From Faecalibacterium hattorii (GTDB lineage: Bacteria > Bacillota > Clostridia > Oscillospirales > Ruminococcaceae): 64,000 nucleotides of DNA. The notes below the pieces were generated by a model. The model did not search any database, was not told where the DNA came from, and saw only the letters and a program-made list of their open reading frames with translations. The DNA lies in NCBI RefSeq assembly GCF_003287455.1, contig NZ_PRLC01000004.1:1-64000 (forward strand). The letters run 5' to 3'. Of the stretch, positions 39,335 through 46,792 are shown piece by piece (the first letter of the stretch is position 1; each line of letters begins with the position of its first letter). Position numbers and translations under genes: made by a program.

Positions 39335-40723
39335 TTACTTGCTCTCCTTTGCGGCGCGGCGAGCCTTCAGCTCGGTCAGCATCTCAGCAGTCTTCTGCTT
39401 GGTCAGGGGGTAGACGAAGAACAGGATGGCAACTGCAATGCCGTAGCCAAGGAAGTAGACGCCGGTGTAGCTCTTCCAGATAGCGTTTACAACGCCAGCG
39501 GTCTGCACAGCGCCAGCGGTAACGTTGTAGCCGATGGCACCCAGCACAAAGCTGGACAGGCTGCCGGAAATGGCGCTTGCAAGCTTGCGGAAGAAGGAGT
39601 AGGTGGAGTAAACGATGCCCTCGTTGCGCTCGCCGGTCTGCAGCTCGTGGTAGTCGATGGCGTCGTTGACCATAGCCCAGATCAGCACCTGCATGCCGGA
39701 AGCACCCAGATAGCAGATACCGTTGATGACGATGAAGGCCACAGGGTTGTGGACGGGGAAGAAGAACAGGATGCCGAACACGATGGCGGCAAAGCCAGCG
39801 CCCATGCAGCACCACTCCTTCTTGCCGAACTTGTTGGCCAGAGGCTGGGTGATGGCAAAGGACAGCACAGCGTACAGCACGCTCAGCATACCGGAGACAG
39901 CCTGAATTTTAACGTTGCCGAAGAAGTCCTTATACAGGTAGGTGTTCAGACCGTTGACCACGGAAGCACCGATCATGCCGGTCAGGCTGAAGAACATAAC
40001 GCCCAGCAGAGCCTTATTGTGAGAGATCTCCTTGAGCACATGCAGGTAGTTCAGCTTTTCGCCCTGCGGACGCTCAGGCACTTCCACGCGCTCCTTGCAC
40101 CATACGCAGGTGATCTGCAGGCACAGCAGACCCAGCATAGCGCAGATGCAGGCCAGCATCAGGAAGCGGCCAGCCACGGGCTTGTTGTCCACATACAGGA
40201 ACAGGGGGCCGATCATGACCATAACGGTCATGAAGATGGTGCCGCCAAGGCTGCGGTAGCGGGACAGTGCGGTGCGCTGGCTGACATCATCGGTCATCAC
40301 GCTGGACAGAGTACCGAAGGGCACGTTGACGCAGGTGTACAGCGCCTCGTACAGAACGTAGGTGACGAACATGTAGGCCAGACGCAGGCCGTAGTTGATA
40401 TTGCCTACATTGACAAAGCCAAGTACGCACAGCACTGCCATGGGGAAGGAGAAGGCGCGGATCCACGGGATGAACTTGCCGCCCTTGGTGGCCTTGCGGG
40501 AGTCCACCATGGCGCCGATGATGGGGTCATTCACGGCGTCCCAGATCTTGGTGATCAGCAGCAGGATACCCACGTGGAAGGGGTTGACCTGCAGGATCAG
40601 GGTGTAGAAGATCGACAGATACATGGCGCGGTACTGCTCGGTGAAGCAGCAGCCCAGATCGCCCAGTGTATAACCGATCTTGTCCTTCATGGAGAAGGGT
40701 CGGATGGTCTTTTTCTGGTCCAT
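39335..40723 (-). CDS. GPH-family (MFS_2) cation symporter
   Basis: A 462-residue, 12-helix transporter of the glycoside-pentoside-hexuronide:cation symporter family: MKDKIGYTLGDLGCCFTEQYR at the start, WDAVNDPIIGAMVDS near 70, WIRAFSFP. These usually import glycosides with Na+ or H+. First gene of the operon, AGGAGG site upstream. In this context it may import a phenolic ester or glycoside for the esterase. Its -10 is at 40793-40798. Confidence 0.9.
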   Translation of the reverse strand: MDQKKTIRPFSMKDKIGYTLGDLGCCFTEQYRAMYLSIFYTLILQVNPFHVGILLLITKIWDAVNDPIIGAMVDSRKATKGGKFIPWIRAFSFPMAVLCVLGFVNVGNINYGLRLAYMFVTYVLYEALYTCVNVPFGTLSSVMTDDVSQRTALSRYRSLGGTIFMTVMVMIGPLFLYVDNKPVAGRFLMLACICAMLGLLCLQITCVWCKERVEVPERPQGEKLNYLHVLKEISHNKALLGVMFFSLTGMIGASVVNGLNTYLYKDFFGNVKIQAVSGMLSVLYAVLSFAITQPLANKFGKKEWCCMGAGFAAIVFGILFFFPVHNPVAFIVINGICYLGASGMQVLIWAMVNDAIDYHELQTGERNEGIVYSTYSFFRKLASAISGSLSSFVLGAIGYNVTAGAVQTAGVVNAIWKSYTGVYFLGYGIAVAILFFVYPLTKQKTAEMLTELKARRAAKESK

Positions 40724-40792
40724 TGTGTTTTATCCTCCTTAAAAACAGTGAAACCACGAGACTTTTCGCACAAGTCTCTTTTCTACGTTTTC

Positions 40793-40798
40793 ATTATA
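40793..40798 (-). promoter_or_regulatory. -10 element of the symporter operon, likely activator-dependent
   Basis: Minus-strand TATAAT with no good -35 at 16-18 bases (nearest TTGATG is only 11 bases away). This fits a promoter that needs the divergent AraC activator. The 5' leader contains an AGACTT...AAGTCT inverted repeat at 40760-40778. Confidence 0.5.
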
Positions 40799-40833
40799 CG
40801 TTAATTTTTCATCAATACATATCCAAAAAATGA

Positions 40834-40862
40834 TTGAAAACTATCGCAAATTGATGTATTAT
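40834..40862 (+). promoter_or_regulatory. Promoter of the AraC-family gene
   Basis: TTGAAA (40834-40839) and TATTAT (40857-40862), 17-base spacer. Downstream lies TTGTAC ... GTACAA (about 40876-40904), a possible operator. Confidence 0.6.
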
Positions 40863-40937
40863 GCAATTATAACAGTTGTACTTTTCTGTTGTGTACAACA
40901 ATCTGTTACACATGACAGTTTCATGGAGGACTTTTTG

Positions 40938-41768
40938 GTGAATTATACAGCCAAGCGTTATCTTTTTAAGCAGAGCGCCGTCCGGGAATTTTATTCCGGC
41001 GCGTATTATGATTTGTTTCTGGTCATGCGGGGCAGCGGTGTGTTCCGGTGCAGCGAGGTGGTGCTGCCCGCACAGCAGCAGAATCTCATCATCTTCAAGC
41101 CCGGTCAGGGCGGCAGACTGGAATACGCCGGTGCTTACGGCCCGCTGGAACTTATTCGGGTGCAGCTGTCCCCCCAGACGCTGGCGCAGCTTTCGGACGC
41201 AGATACCGACCTTGAAAAAAGCTTCAACGTGGTGCCCTTCCGGCAGGTAGCTGTGCGCCCGGACAGCCAGATCTATATGCTGCTGAAAAACCTTGCCCGG
41301 AAGCTGCTGATGCTCCCGCAGGAGCGCACCCAGTTCGGTGCAGCGGTGTTCGAGCACGGTATTTTGCAAATGTTTGTGGTGCTGGCTCTGCGTGCCTGCA
41401 TCCATGCGGAGTTCCACACCGCATTGGTCAGCCGCCACCACCTGATGCTGGACGAGGTGTTTTTGTTTATTCAGGCGCACCTTACCGAGGAACTGACGCT
41501 GGAGCGGCTGGAAAAGGAGTTTTTCGTCTCCCGGGAACATATTGCCCGGGAATTCAAACGCCAGACCGGGCAGACGGTGCACCGCTATATCGTAAAGGCG
41601 CGGTTAGACCGCTGCTGCACCCTCATCGAGCAGGGGCTGCCCATCACCGAGGTGTACAAGACCAGCGGCTTTGGCGGTTACAACCACTTTTTCCGCGCCT
41701 TCAAAAAGGAGTACGGCATGACCCCCAAGGAGTACTTCCACACCACCCGGCAGGACGCCCGGGGATGA
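40938..41768 (+). CDS. AraC family transcriptional regulator
   Basis: A 276-residue regulator. I choose the GTG at 40938 (VNYTAKRYLF) because GGAGGA stands 7 bases upstream; the in-frame ATG at 40923 has no ribosome site. N-terminal cupin-like domain (about 1-150), C-terminal double helix-turn-helix (LTLERLEKEFFVSREHIARE and LPITEVYKTSGFGGYNHFFRAF, then YGMTPKEY). Divergent from the symporter-esterase-reductase operon, so it is the likely activator responding to the substrate. Confidence 0.9.
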   Translation: MNYTAKRYLFKQSAVREFYSGAYYDLFLVMRGSGVFRCSEVVLPAQQQNLIIFKPGQGGRLEYAGAYGPLELIRVQLSPQTLAQLSDADTDLEKSFNVVPFRQVAVRPDSQIYMLLKNLARKLLMLPQERTQFGAAVFEHGILQMFVVLALRACIHAEFHTALVSRHHLMLDEVFLFIQAHLTEELTLERLEKEFFVSREHIAREFKRQTGQTVHRYIVKARLDRCCTLIEQGLPITEVYKTSGFGGYNHFFRAFKKEYGMTPKEYFHTTRQDARG

Positions 41769-41798
41769 ATCCGGCAAAAGCAGCGCCGTCTGCGCCTG

Positions 41799-42752
41799 TC
41801 ACATCGCCGTGCGGGCGGTGCGCACCAGATACTCCATGGCCTGCACCGGATACTGCCCGGCGGCGGTCTCGCCGGTGAGCATCAGGCTGGATGCGCCGTC
41901 CAGTACGGCATTGTAGATGTCGCTCACCTCGGCGCGGGTGGGTACAGCCCGGGTGTGCATGCTGTCCAGCATCTGGGTCACCACCATAAAGGGCACCCCG
42001 GCTGCCCGGCAGGCGGCAGAAAGCTGTTTCTGGCAGCGGGGCAGCTCCCACAGGGGCATCGCGTTGCCAAGGTCGCCCCGGGCAATGACCACCTCGTCCA
42101 CCAGCGGCAAAAACTCCGGCAGCGCCTGCACGCCCGCAAGGTTTTCAATTTTGGCAAGGATCTTCAGCTGCGGCGCACCGGCCTCTGCCAGCGCCTGCCG
42201 CAGGCTGCGGATATCCTCAGCGCCGCGCACAAAGGGCAGCATGACCCCCGTAACGCCGCAATTGGCGGCGATGGCAAGGTTCTCCTTGTCCTCGGCGGTC
42301 AGGGTGGGCATCTGGATATCCGCCCCCGGTGCGGCCAGACTTTTGCGGCTTTGTAGCACCCCGCCCCGCACTACGGTGCACACGAGTGCTTCCGGCTCTG
42401 CGGTGTCCACCCGTGCCAGCAGCTTGCCGTCATCCAGCAGCAGCGTCTGCCCGGGCTGCACGCTGTGCACCAGCGCGGCAGGGCAGTGGATACCCTGCGC
42501 GCCCAGACGCACGGTCTGCCCGGCGGTCAGGGACAGCGGCTGCGGCAGACGACCAATGCGCAATTCCGGCCCCTGCAAATCAATGAGCAGCTTTTTGACC
42601 CCGGCTTTGCGCAGCAGCGCCAGCCAGTCCTTGTGCACTGCCAGTGGGCCATGAGAAAGGTTCATGCGGATGCCGGTCATGCCGGCTTCCACCATCTGCT
42701 GCAAAAGCTTTACATCGGCACAGGCAGGGCCGATGGTTCCGTAAAAATCCAT
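41799..42752 (-). CDS. Pyruvate kinase-like protein lacking the C-terminal domain
   Basis: A 317-residue homologue of pyruvate kinase, about 150 residues shorter than normal. It retains the TIM barrel with lid domain: GIRMNLSHG, AKIENLAG (catalytic Lys), VVIARGDLGNAMP, VVTQMLDSM (Asp for the usual Glu of MLESM) and GASSLMLTGETAAGQYP. The allosteric C-terminal domain is missing and the first strand is altered (DFYGTIGPACAD). It may be an active minimal enzyme or act on another phosphoenol-type substrate. GGAGGA site upstream. Convergent with the AraC gene. Confidence 0.8.
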   Translation of the reverse strand: MDFYGTIGPACADVKLLQQMVEAGMTGIRMNLSHGPLAVHKDWLALLRKAGVKKLLIDLQGPELRIGRLPQPLSLTAGQTVRLGAQGIHCPAALVHSVQPGQTLLLDDGKLLARVDTAEPEALVCTVVRGGVLQSRKSLAAPGADIQMPTLTAEDKENLAIAANCGVTGVMLPFVRGAEDIRSLRQALAEAGAPQLKILAKIENLAGVQALPEFLPLVDEVVIARGDLGNAMPLWELPRCQKQLSAACRAAGVPFMVVTQMLDSMHTRAVPTRAEVSDIYNAVLDGASSLMLTGETAAGQYPVQAMEYLVRTARTAM

Positions 42753-42824
42753 AATTCCTCCTGCAATTCGCGTTTTTTTCTATTGTAGCATAACCGTGCA
42801 GCAAAAGATAGCCCGGCGGCGCAT

Positions 42825-42868
42825 AAAAAACACCGGAAGCTGATGCAAAGCCTCCGGTGTCTTTTTAT
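42825..42868. terminator. Hairpin with A/T runs on both sides
   Basis: AAAAAACACCGGAAG ... CCTCCGGTGTCTTTTT. A mostly paired stem that can terminate either direction, upstream of the pyruvate kinase-like gene. Confidence 0.6.
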
Positions 42869-42949
42869 GATGCCTTACGGGGTTTACTGCAATACTTTGC
42901 ACCGCCTGCGTTCAGTACAAAGCTTACAGCTCCCTCTATTTTTATATGA

Positions 42950-43058
42950 AATCTCGATCACCCTGAACGCCAGCTTCAACCAAGTGGAACAGCTCAAGGC
43001 TGTGTCAACCTACGATGGTGCGGAAATTTTTGAAGAAATTTCCGAGAAGGGGGCATAA
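42950..43058 (+). pseudogene. C-terminal gene fragment
   Basis: A frame reading ...SITLNASFNQVEQLKAVST...EIFEEISEKGA-stop has normal protein composition but no start or ribosome site. Probably a relic of a mobile-element gene next to the repeats. No family recognised. Confidence 0.3.
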
Positions 43059-43180
43059 AAGCGATGTGCTTACCCGCAGAACTCTGCAAAACGCAAAGAA
43101 AGAAGCGTGAAACCAATGGATTTTCAAAAAATATATTGATGCCCCCGCCCGGTTCGCATCCGACTTCAGGGTTCGGAGCC

Positions 43181-43504
43181 CGCGCACTAAGCAACAGCGA
43201 CGAGTTGCGTTAGCTGATTTTTCCGCAGCCCCTTGACGGGGCTTTGAAAAATCAGAACGCGGCCCCAACAGCTCCTCCCTGTTTCAGCCACTGGCTGCGG
43301 TCGTCGCCGTTGCACTGGGCTGATTGCTTGACCTGCCTACGGCAGGGCCGTGCTGTTCGAATCCCTCTAGGTCCCAAAGCCAGCGCGTGACTTATGTGTA
43401 TACAAAAGAAAAGCAGCAGCGTTAAAATTACGCTGCTGCTAAAAGTGGACCTAGAGGGATTCGAACCCTTGACCTCTCGGATGCGAACCGAACGCTCTCC
43501 CAAC
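43181..43504. repeat. 324-bp direct repeat, copy A
   Basis: Nearly identical to 44320-44643 (constant offset 1139, only a handful of base differences). It contains a long hairpin (CTGATTTTTC...GAAAAATCAG), a 20-bp segment GTTCGAATCCCTCTAGGTCC (43355-43374) that is the inverted copy of the tRNA T-arm/acceptor end, the tRNA terminator hairpin and 60 bases of tRNA-Ala. Confidence 0.9.
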
Positions 43505-43690
43505 AGTCTCGCTTTTGTGCACACCTTATGCACCATGAGAAAAGAAAAATCAACGTGTATTCGTTCATATAAAAGGTGCAGCCATGCTGGCGGCCTTTCT
43601 TGGTCGCAAGTATGGTCTCCACGCCGTTGATTTTCAAGGTGAAGCAATTTGGGGCGTAATATGGTTGGCGTACAAGTGAGCTACAGGCCC
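43445..43690 (-). pseudogene. Split tRNA-Ala pseudogene
   Basis: The 3' 60 bases of tRNA-Ala(CGC) lie at 43445-43504 and the 5' 14 bases (GGGCCTGTAGCTCA) at 43677-43690, both minus strand. Between them is a 172-bp insert exactly in the D loop, after A14. The intact copy is at 44585-44657; the only change in the 5' part is A7 to G. The gene cannot give a normal tRNA unless the insert were removed. Confidence 0.8.
43505..43676. mobile_element. 172-bp insert in the tRNA-Ala D loop
   Basis: Starts AGTCTCGCTTTTGTGC and ends GGTTGGCGTACAAG. Bases CAA occur at both junctions, a possible short target duplication. The minus strand is open throughout (reading ...LKINGVETILATKKG...), so it could be a fragment of a coding mobile element. 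No terminal inverted repeats were recognised. Confidence 0.45.
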
Positions 43691-43757
43691 TTGAGATGGT
43701 ACTCACATGGGGTTCAGATGTATCACATCCTAATTTGCAATAAAATACGATGTACCG

Positions 43758-43803
43758 TAAAAGCGCAACTTCAACTTTGAATGAATGGAAGCTGCGCTTT
43801 TTA
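43758..43803. terminator. Bidirectional hairpin terminator
   Basis: AAAAGCGCAACTTC ... GGAAGCTGCGCTTTTT, with A and T runs, upstream of the VbhA-like gene. Confidence 0.7.
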
Positions 43804-43824
43804 CATTTGACAACAAGTTGTAGA

Positions 43825-43853
43825 TTGACAATAGGACTCATACACGATAAACT
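43825..43853 (+). promoter_or_regulatory. Promoter of the VbhA-like gene
   Basis: TTGACA (43825-43830) and TAAACT (43848-43853), 17-base spacer. Confidence 0.65.
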
Positions 43854-43890
43854 TTATATAGTATCATGTAAATCAGAAGGAGGCCAAACC

Positions 43891-44079
43891 ATGAGCGTCA
43901 AGTACACTACCCCTGCCCAGCACAAGAGCAACCTCCGCAATGTGTATGGCACCTTTTCCATTGAGGGAATGACCATCAGCAAAGATACACGCAGCAACCT
44001 TGATCGCATTGGCAACGGTCAAGCCAGCTATCAACAGGTCGTGAATGAACTGCGCGCAAAGTACGCAAAGAAGGGCTGA
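43891..44079 (+). CDS. VbhA-like antitoxin (Fic inhibitor) protein
   Basis: A 62-residue protein, MSVKYTTPAQHKSNLRNVYG..., with AAGGAGG ahead of the ATG. Residues 21-58 (FSIEGMTISKDTRSNLDRIG ... VVNELRAKYA) follow the antitoxin_VbhA pattern, where the (S)xxxEG helix blocks the ATP pocket of a Fic toxin. No Fic domain (HPFxxGNGR) gene is next to it in the window. So it is an orphan antitoxin or the remnant of a toxin-antitoxin pair. Confidence 0.65.
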   Translation: MSVKYTTPAQHKSNLRNVYGTFSIEGMTISKDTRSNLDRIGNGQASYQQVVNELRAKYAKKG

Positions 44080-44081
44080 TT

Positions 44082-44252
44082 ATGTTCTCAAAGTATGATG
44101 TCTACACCACAGTACAGTCCATGTACTGCTACCCGGATATTAACTGGGGCAACACGGACCGGGAAACTTTGATCAACGCTGCAATTGCTGCTGTAGATGA
44201 TGATATGGCGTTCTGTGATGTTCTAAGACAGTGCGTTGAAACGAAAAACTAG
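44082..44252 (+). CDS. Hypothetical 56-residue protein
   Basis: MFSKYDVYTTVQSMYCYPDI..., starting 2 bases after the VbhA-like stop, so it is probably translationally coupled. Helical, acidic C-terminal half ending VETKN. Too short for Fic; the YCYP near the start faintly recalls the beginning of some Fic proteins, but the rest does not match. It may be a truncated toxin start or an independent small partner. Confidence 0.5.
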   Translation: MFSKYDVYTTVQSMYCYPDINWGNTDRETLINAAIAAVDDDMAFCDVLRQCVETKN

Positions 44253-44319
44253 CAAAAAACGCCCTGCCGGGACACGGCAGCAGCAGCGTCCCCGGTAGAC
44301 ATTCCTACTGGTCGGGACC

Positions 44320-44643
44320 CGCGCACGAAGCAACAGCGACGAGTTGCGTTAGCTGATTTTTCCGCAACCCCTTGGCGGGGCTTTGAAAAATCAGAACGCG
44401 GCCCCAACAGCTCCTCCCTGTTTCAGCCACTGGCTGCGGTCGTCGCCGTTGCACTGGGCTGATTGCTTGCCCTGCCTGCGGCAGGGCCGTGCTGTTCGAA
44501 TCCCTCTAGGTCCCAAAGCCAGCGCGTGACTTATGTGTATACAAAAGAAAAGCAGCAGCGTTAAAATTACGCTGCTGCTAAAAGTGGACCTAGAGGGATT
44601 CGAACCCTTGACCTCTCGGATGCGAACCGAACGCTCTCCCAAC
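44320..44643. repeat. 324-bp direct repeat, copy B
   Basis: Partner of copy A at 43181-43504, about 98 percent identical by eye. Contains the inverted 20-bp tRNA end (44494-44513), the tRNA terminator and the 3' part of the intact tRNA-Ala; similarity continues through the tRNA 5' end at 44657. Confidence 0.9.
44541..44582 (-). terminator. Terminator of tRNA-Ala
   Basis: Minus strand AGCAGCAGCGTAATTTTAACGCTGCTGCT pattern, then TTTTCTTTTG, right after the tRNA 3' end. The same hairpin is in copy A (43402-43443). Confidence 0.85.
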
Positions 44644-44657
44644 TGAGCTATAGGCCC
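44585..44657 (-). tRNA. tRNA-Ala, anticodon CGC
   Basis: Minus strand, 73 bases without encoded CCA. Acceptor GGGCCTA pairs with TAGGTCC, giving the G3-U70 wobble that defines alanine tRNAs. D arm with AGTTGGGA, anticodon stem TTCGG/CCGAG around loop TTCGCAT (anticodon CGC, reading GCG), T arm GGTTCGAATCC, discriminator A. A TTGACA/TAAACT promoter lies upstream and a terminator downstream. Confidence 0.93.
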
Positions 44658-44689
44658 ATATTGATGAATGTATGTCGGATGACTTGATT

Positions 44690-44718
44690 AGTTTACCTCT
44701 TTTTTCCGAGTTTGTCAA
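44690..44718 (-). promoter_or_regulatory. Promoter of tRNA-Ala
   Basis: Minus-strand TTGACA (44713-44718) and TAAACT (44690-44695), 17-base spacer. Confidence 0.75.
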
Positions 44719-44825
44719 GCATCTGGCTGGGAAGTTTCAAAAAGCAGCACTTCTGCTTCCGTGGCATCCCCGAAAATTTTTCTTTCTTGACGTCGCCCTC
44801 GGCTGAGGCAAACGCAGACATGCAA

Positions 44826-44866
44826 ACAGCGCCCGGAAGGTTTTGCCGCCTTCCGGGCGCTGTATT
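44826..44866 (-). terminator. Terminator of glmS
   Basis: ACAGCGCCCGGAAGG / CCTTCCGGGCGCTGT stem around TTTTGCCG, T-rich on the minus strand, 8 bases past the glmS stop. Confidence 0.88.
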
Positions 44867-44873
44867 CTTATCC

Positions 44874-46694
44874 TTATTCCACGGTCACGCTCTTGGCAAG
44901 GTTGCGGGGCTTATCGACGTCGCAGCCGCGCAGGACCGCCATATAGTAGGCAAAGAGCTGCAGCGGCACGATGAGCTGCAGCGGCATGAGCAGGTCGTCG
45001 TAGTCATCCAGCCGCACCACATAATCCGCCACACCCTCCGGCACTACGGCATCCTTCGTCGTGAAGAGCAGGACCTTTGCGCCCCGGCTCTTGGTCTCCT
45101 TGGCGTTGGAGATGGTCTTTTCGTAGACCTGCTTCTGGGTCGCCAGCGCGATGACCGGCACCCCCTCGGTGATGAGGCTGATGGTGCCGTGCTTGAGTTC
45201 TCCGGCGGCGTAGGCGTCCGAGTGGACGTAGCTGATCTCCTTCAGCTTCAGGCTGCCCTCCAGCGAGAGGGAGTAATCGAACCCGCGCCCGATGAAGAAG
45301 CAGCTCTGGGTGTTGACGAACCGGCTGGCGAGGTACTTGATCTGCTCACAGTCGGCCAGACGGGGCTTGATGACCTCGCTGGCGCGGAGCAGCTCGGCGG
45401 TCAGGCGGCGGATCTCAGCTTCCGTCTGCTCCCCGCGGGCCAGCGCCAGCCGGAAGGCAAACAGGTAAAGCACGCACATCTGCACCGTGTAGGCCTTGGT
45501 GGATGCCACAGCGATCTCCGGCCCCGCATAGGTGTAGAGCACATGATCCGCCGCGCGGGCGATGGAGCTGCCCACTACGTTAACGATGGCCAGCACCGGC
45601 ACGCCCCGGCTCTTGGCCAGCTTGAGGGCGGCCAGCGTGTCGCTGGTCTCGCCGGACTGGCTGATGATGATGACCAGATCGTTGGGCCGCAGGATCGGGT
45701 TCCGGTAGCGGAACTCGCTGGCGATGTCCACCTCGGCGGGGACACGGGCCAGCGCTTCGATGGCCGCCTTGCCCACCATGCCCGCGTGCATGGCGGTGCC
45801 GCAGGCGACCAGATGGATGGTGCCGATGCCCCGCAGCACCTCGTCCGACAATTCCGGAATGCGCAGATCCGGCAGACCGTTCTCCACGCGGGGGCTGACC
45901 GTCGCCGTGATCGCGGCGGGCTGCTCGTTGATCTCCTTGAGCATAAAGTGCGGGTAGCCGCCCTTTTCAGCCGCTTCCATGTCCCAGTCGGCGGTCAGCA
46001 CTTCCCGCTCCACCGGCTCGGCGAACTCGTTGTAGAATTGGATGCTCCCAGCGGTCACCACGGCCAGATCGCCCTCTTCGAGGACGCTGTACTTCCGAGT
46101 ATACTTCAGCAGAGCCGGGATATCCGACGCCACAAAGTTTTCGCCCTCGCCCCAGCCGACGATGAGGGGACTCTCCCGCTTGACGGCAAAGACGGTATCG
46201 GGGAAATCCTTGAACAGCACGGCCAGCGCGTAGCTGCCCCGCACCATGCCCAGCGCTTCGTGAAGCGCTTTCAGCGGTTCGCCCTCATAGCAGTTGTCGA
46301 TGAGTTTGACGAGCACTTCCGTATCCGTCTCACTCTCGAAGGTGTAGCCCTTCGCTATGAGCCGCTCTTTCAGGATGCCGTAATTTTCAATGATGCCGTT
46401 GTGGACGATGCTCACCCGCGGGGTAGAGTGGGGGTGGCTGTTCACGTCGCTGGGCTCGCCATGGGTGGCCCAGCGGGTGTGCCCGATGCCGCAGCGGCTT
46501 TCGGCCAGCGCCTGAAGCTCCAGCTTTTTCCGCAGCTCGGCAAGGCGGCCCTTGCTCTTGACCACCCGGATGCCGCCCTCCAGCGCCAAAGCGACGCCGG
46601 CGGAGTCATACCCGCGGTATTCCAGCTTCTCCAAGCCGTCCAGCAGAACATTCTGCGCGTTGCGCTTGCCCACATAACCAACAATGCCACACAT
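44874..46694 (-). CDS. glmS: Glutamine-fructose-6-phosphate aminotransferase (isomerizing)
   Basis: Makes glucosamine-6-phosphate for peptidoglycan and other amino sugars. 606 residues, normal length. The start is the ATG at 46694, giving the N-terminal nucleophile Cys2 in MCGIVGYVGKRNAQNVLLDG after GGAGG. Class II glutaminase domain (1-235), then two SIS domains (about 285-425 and 455-595; CGTAMHAGMV, SQSGETSDTLAAL), ending KPRNLAKSVTVE as in other GlmS. No glmS ribozyme was found upstream; a hairpin pairing TGACAGCC with GGGCTGTC lies near the ribosome site instead. Confidence 0.97.
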   Translation of the reverse strand: MCGIVGYVGKRNAQNVLLDGLEKLEYRGYDSAGVALALEGGIRVVKSKGRLAELRKKLELQALAESRCGIGHTRWATHGEPSDVNSHPHSTPRVSIVHNGIIENYGILKERLIAKGYTFESETDTEVLVKLIDNCYEGEPLKALHEALGMVRGSYALAVLFKDFPDTVFAVKRESPLIVGWGEGENFVASDIPALLKYTRKYSVLEEGDLAVVTAGSIQFYNEFAEPVEREVLTADWDMEAAEKGGYPHFMLKEINEQPAAITATVSPRVENGLPDLRIPELSDEVLRGIGTIHLVACGTAMHAGMVGKAAIEALARVPAEVDIASEFRYRNPILRPNDLVIIISQSGETSDTLAALKLAKSRGVPVLAIVNVVGSSIARAADHVLYTYAGPEIAVASTKAYTVQMCVLYLFAFRLALARGEQTEAEIRRLTAELLRASEVIKPRLADCEQIKYLASRFVNTQSCFFIGRGFDYSLSLEGSLKLKEISYVHSDAYAAGELKHGTISLITEGVPVIALATQKQVYEKTISNAKETKSRGAKVLLFTTKDAVVPEGVADYVVRLDDYDDLLMPLQLIVPLQLFAYYMAVLRGCDVDKPRNLAKSVTVE

Positions 46695-46762
46695 ACAAAA
46701 TACCTCCAGACCGACAGCCCGGCGCAGAATGCGCACAGTGCGGCTGTCAGCTTTCCTAGTTC

Positions 46763-46792
46763 ATTTTATGTTTTTGTATGGCTTTCGTTCAA
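46763..46792 (-). promoter_or_regulatory. Promoter of glmS
   Basis: Minus-strand TTGAAC (46787-46792) and TAAAAT (46763-46768), 18-base spacer. Confidence 0.65.

Noticed and set aside
43445-43504. A second functional tRNA-Ala
   Set aside because: It lacks the first 14 bases in place, so no cloverleaf forms without removing the 172-bp insert.
43428-43841. 137-codon minus-strand frame across the split tRNA
   Set aside because: It reads through tRNA and repeat sequence without a ribosome site; only the part within the 172-bp insert might be a coding relic.
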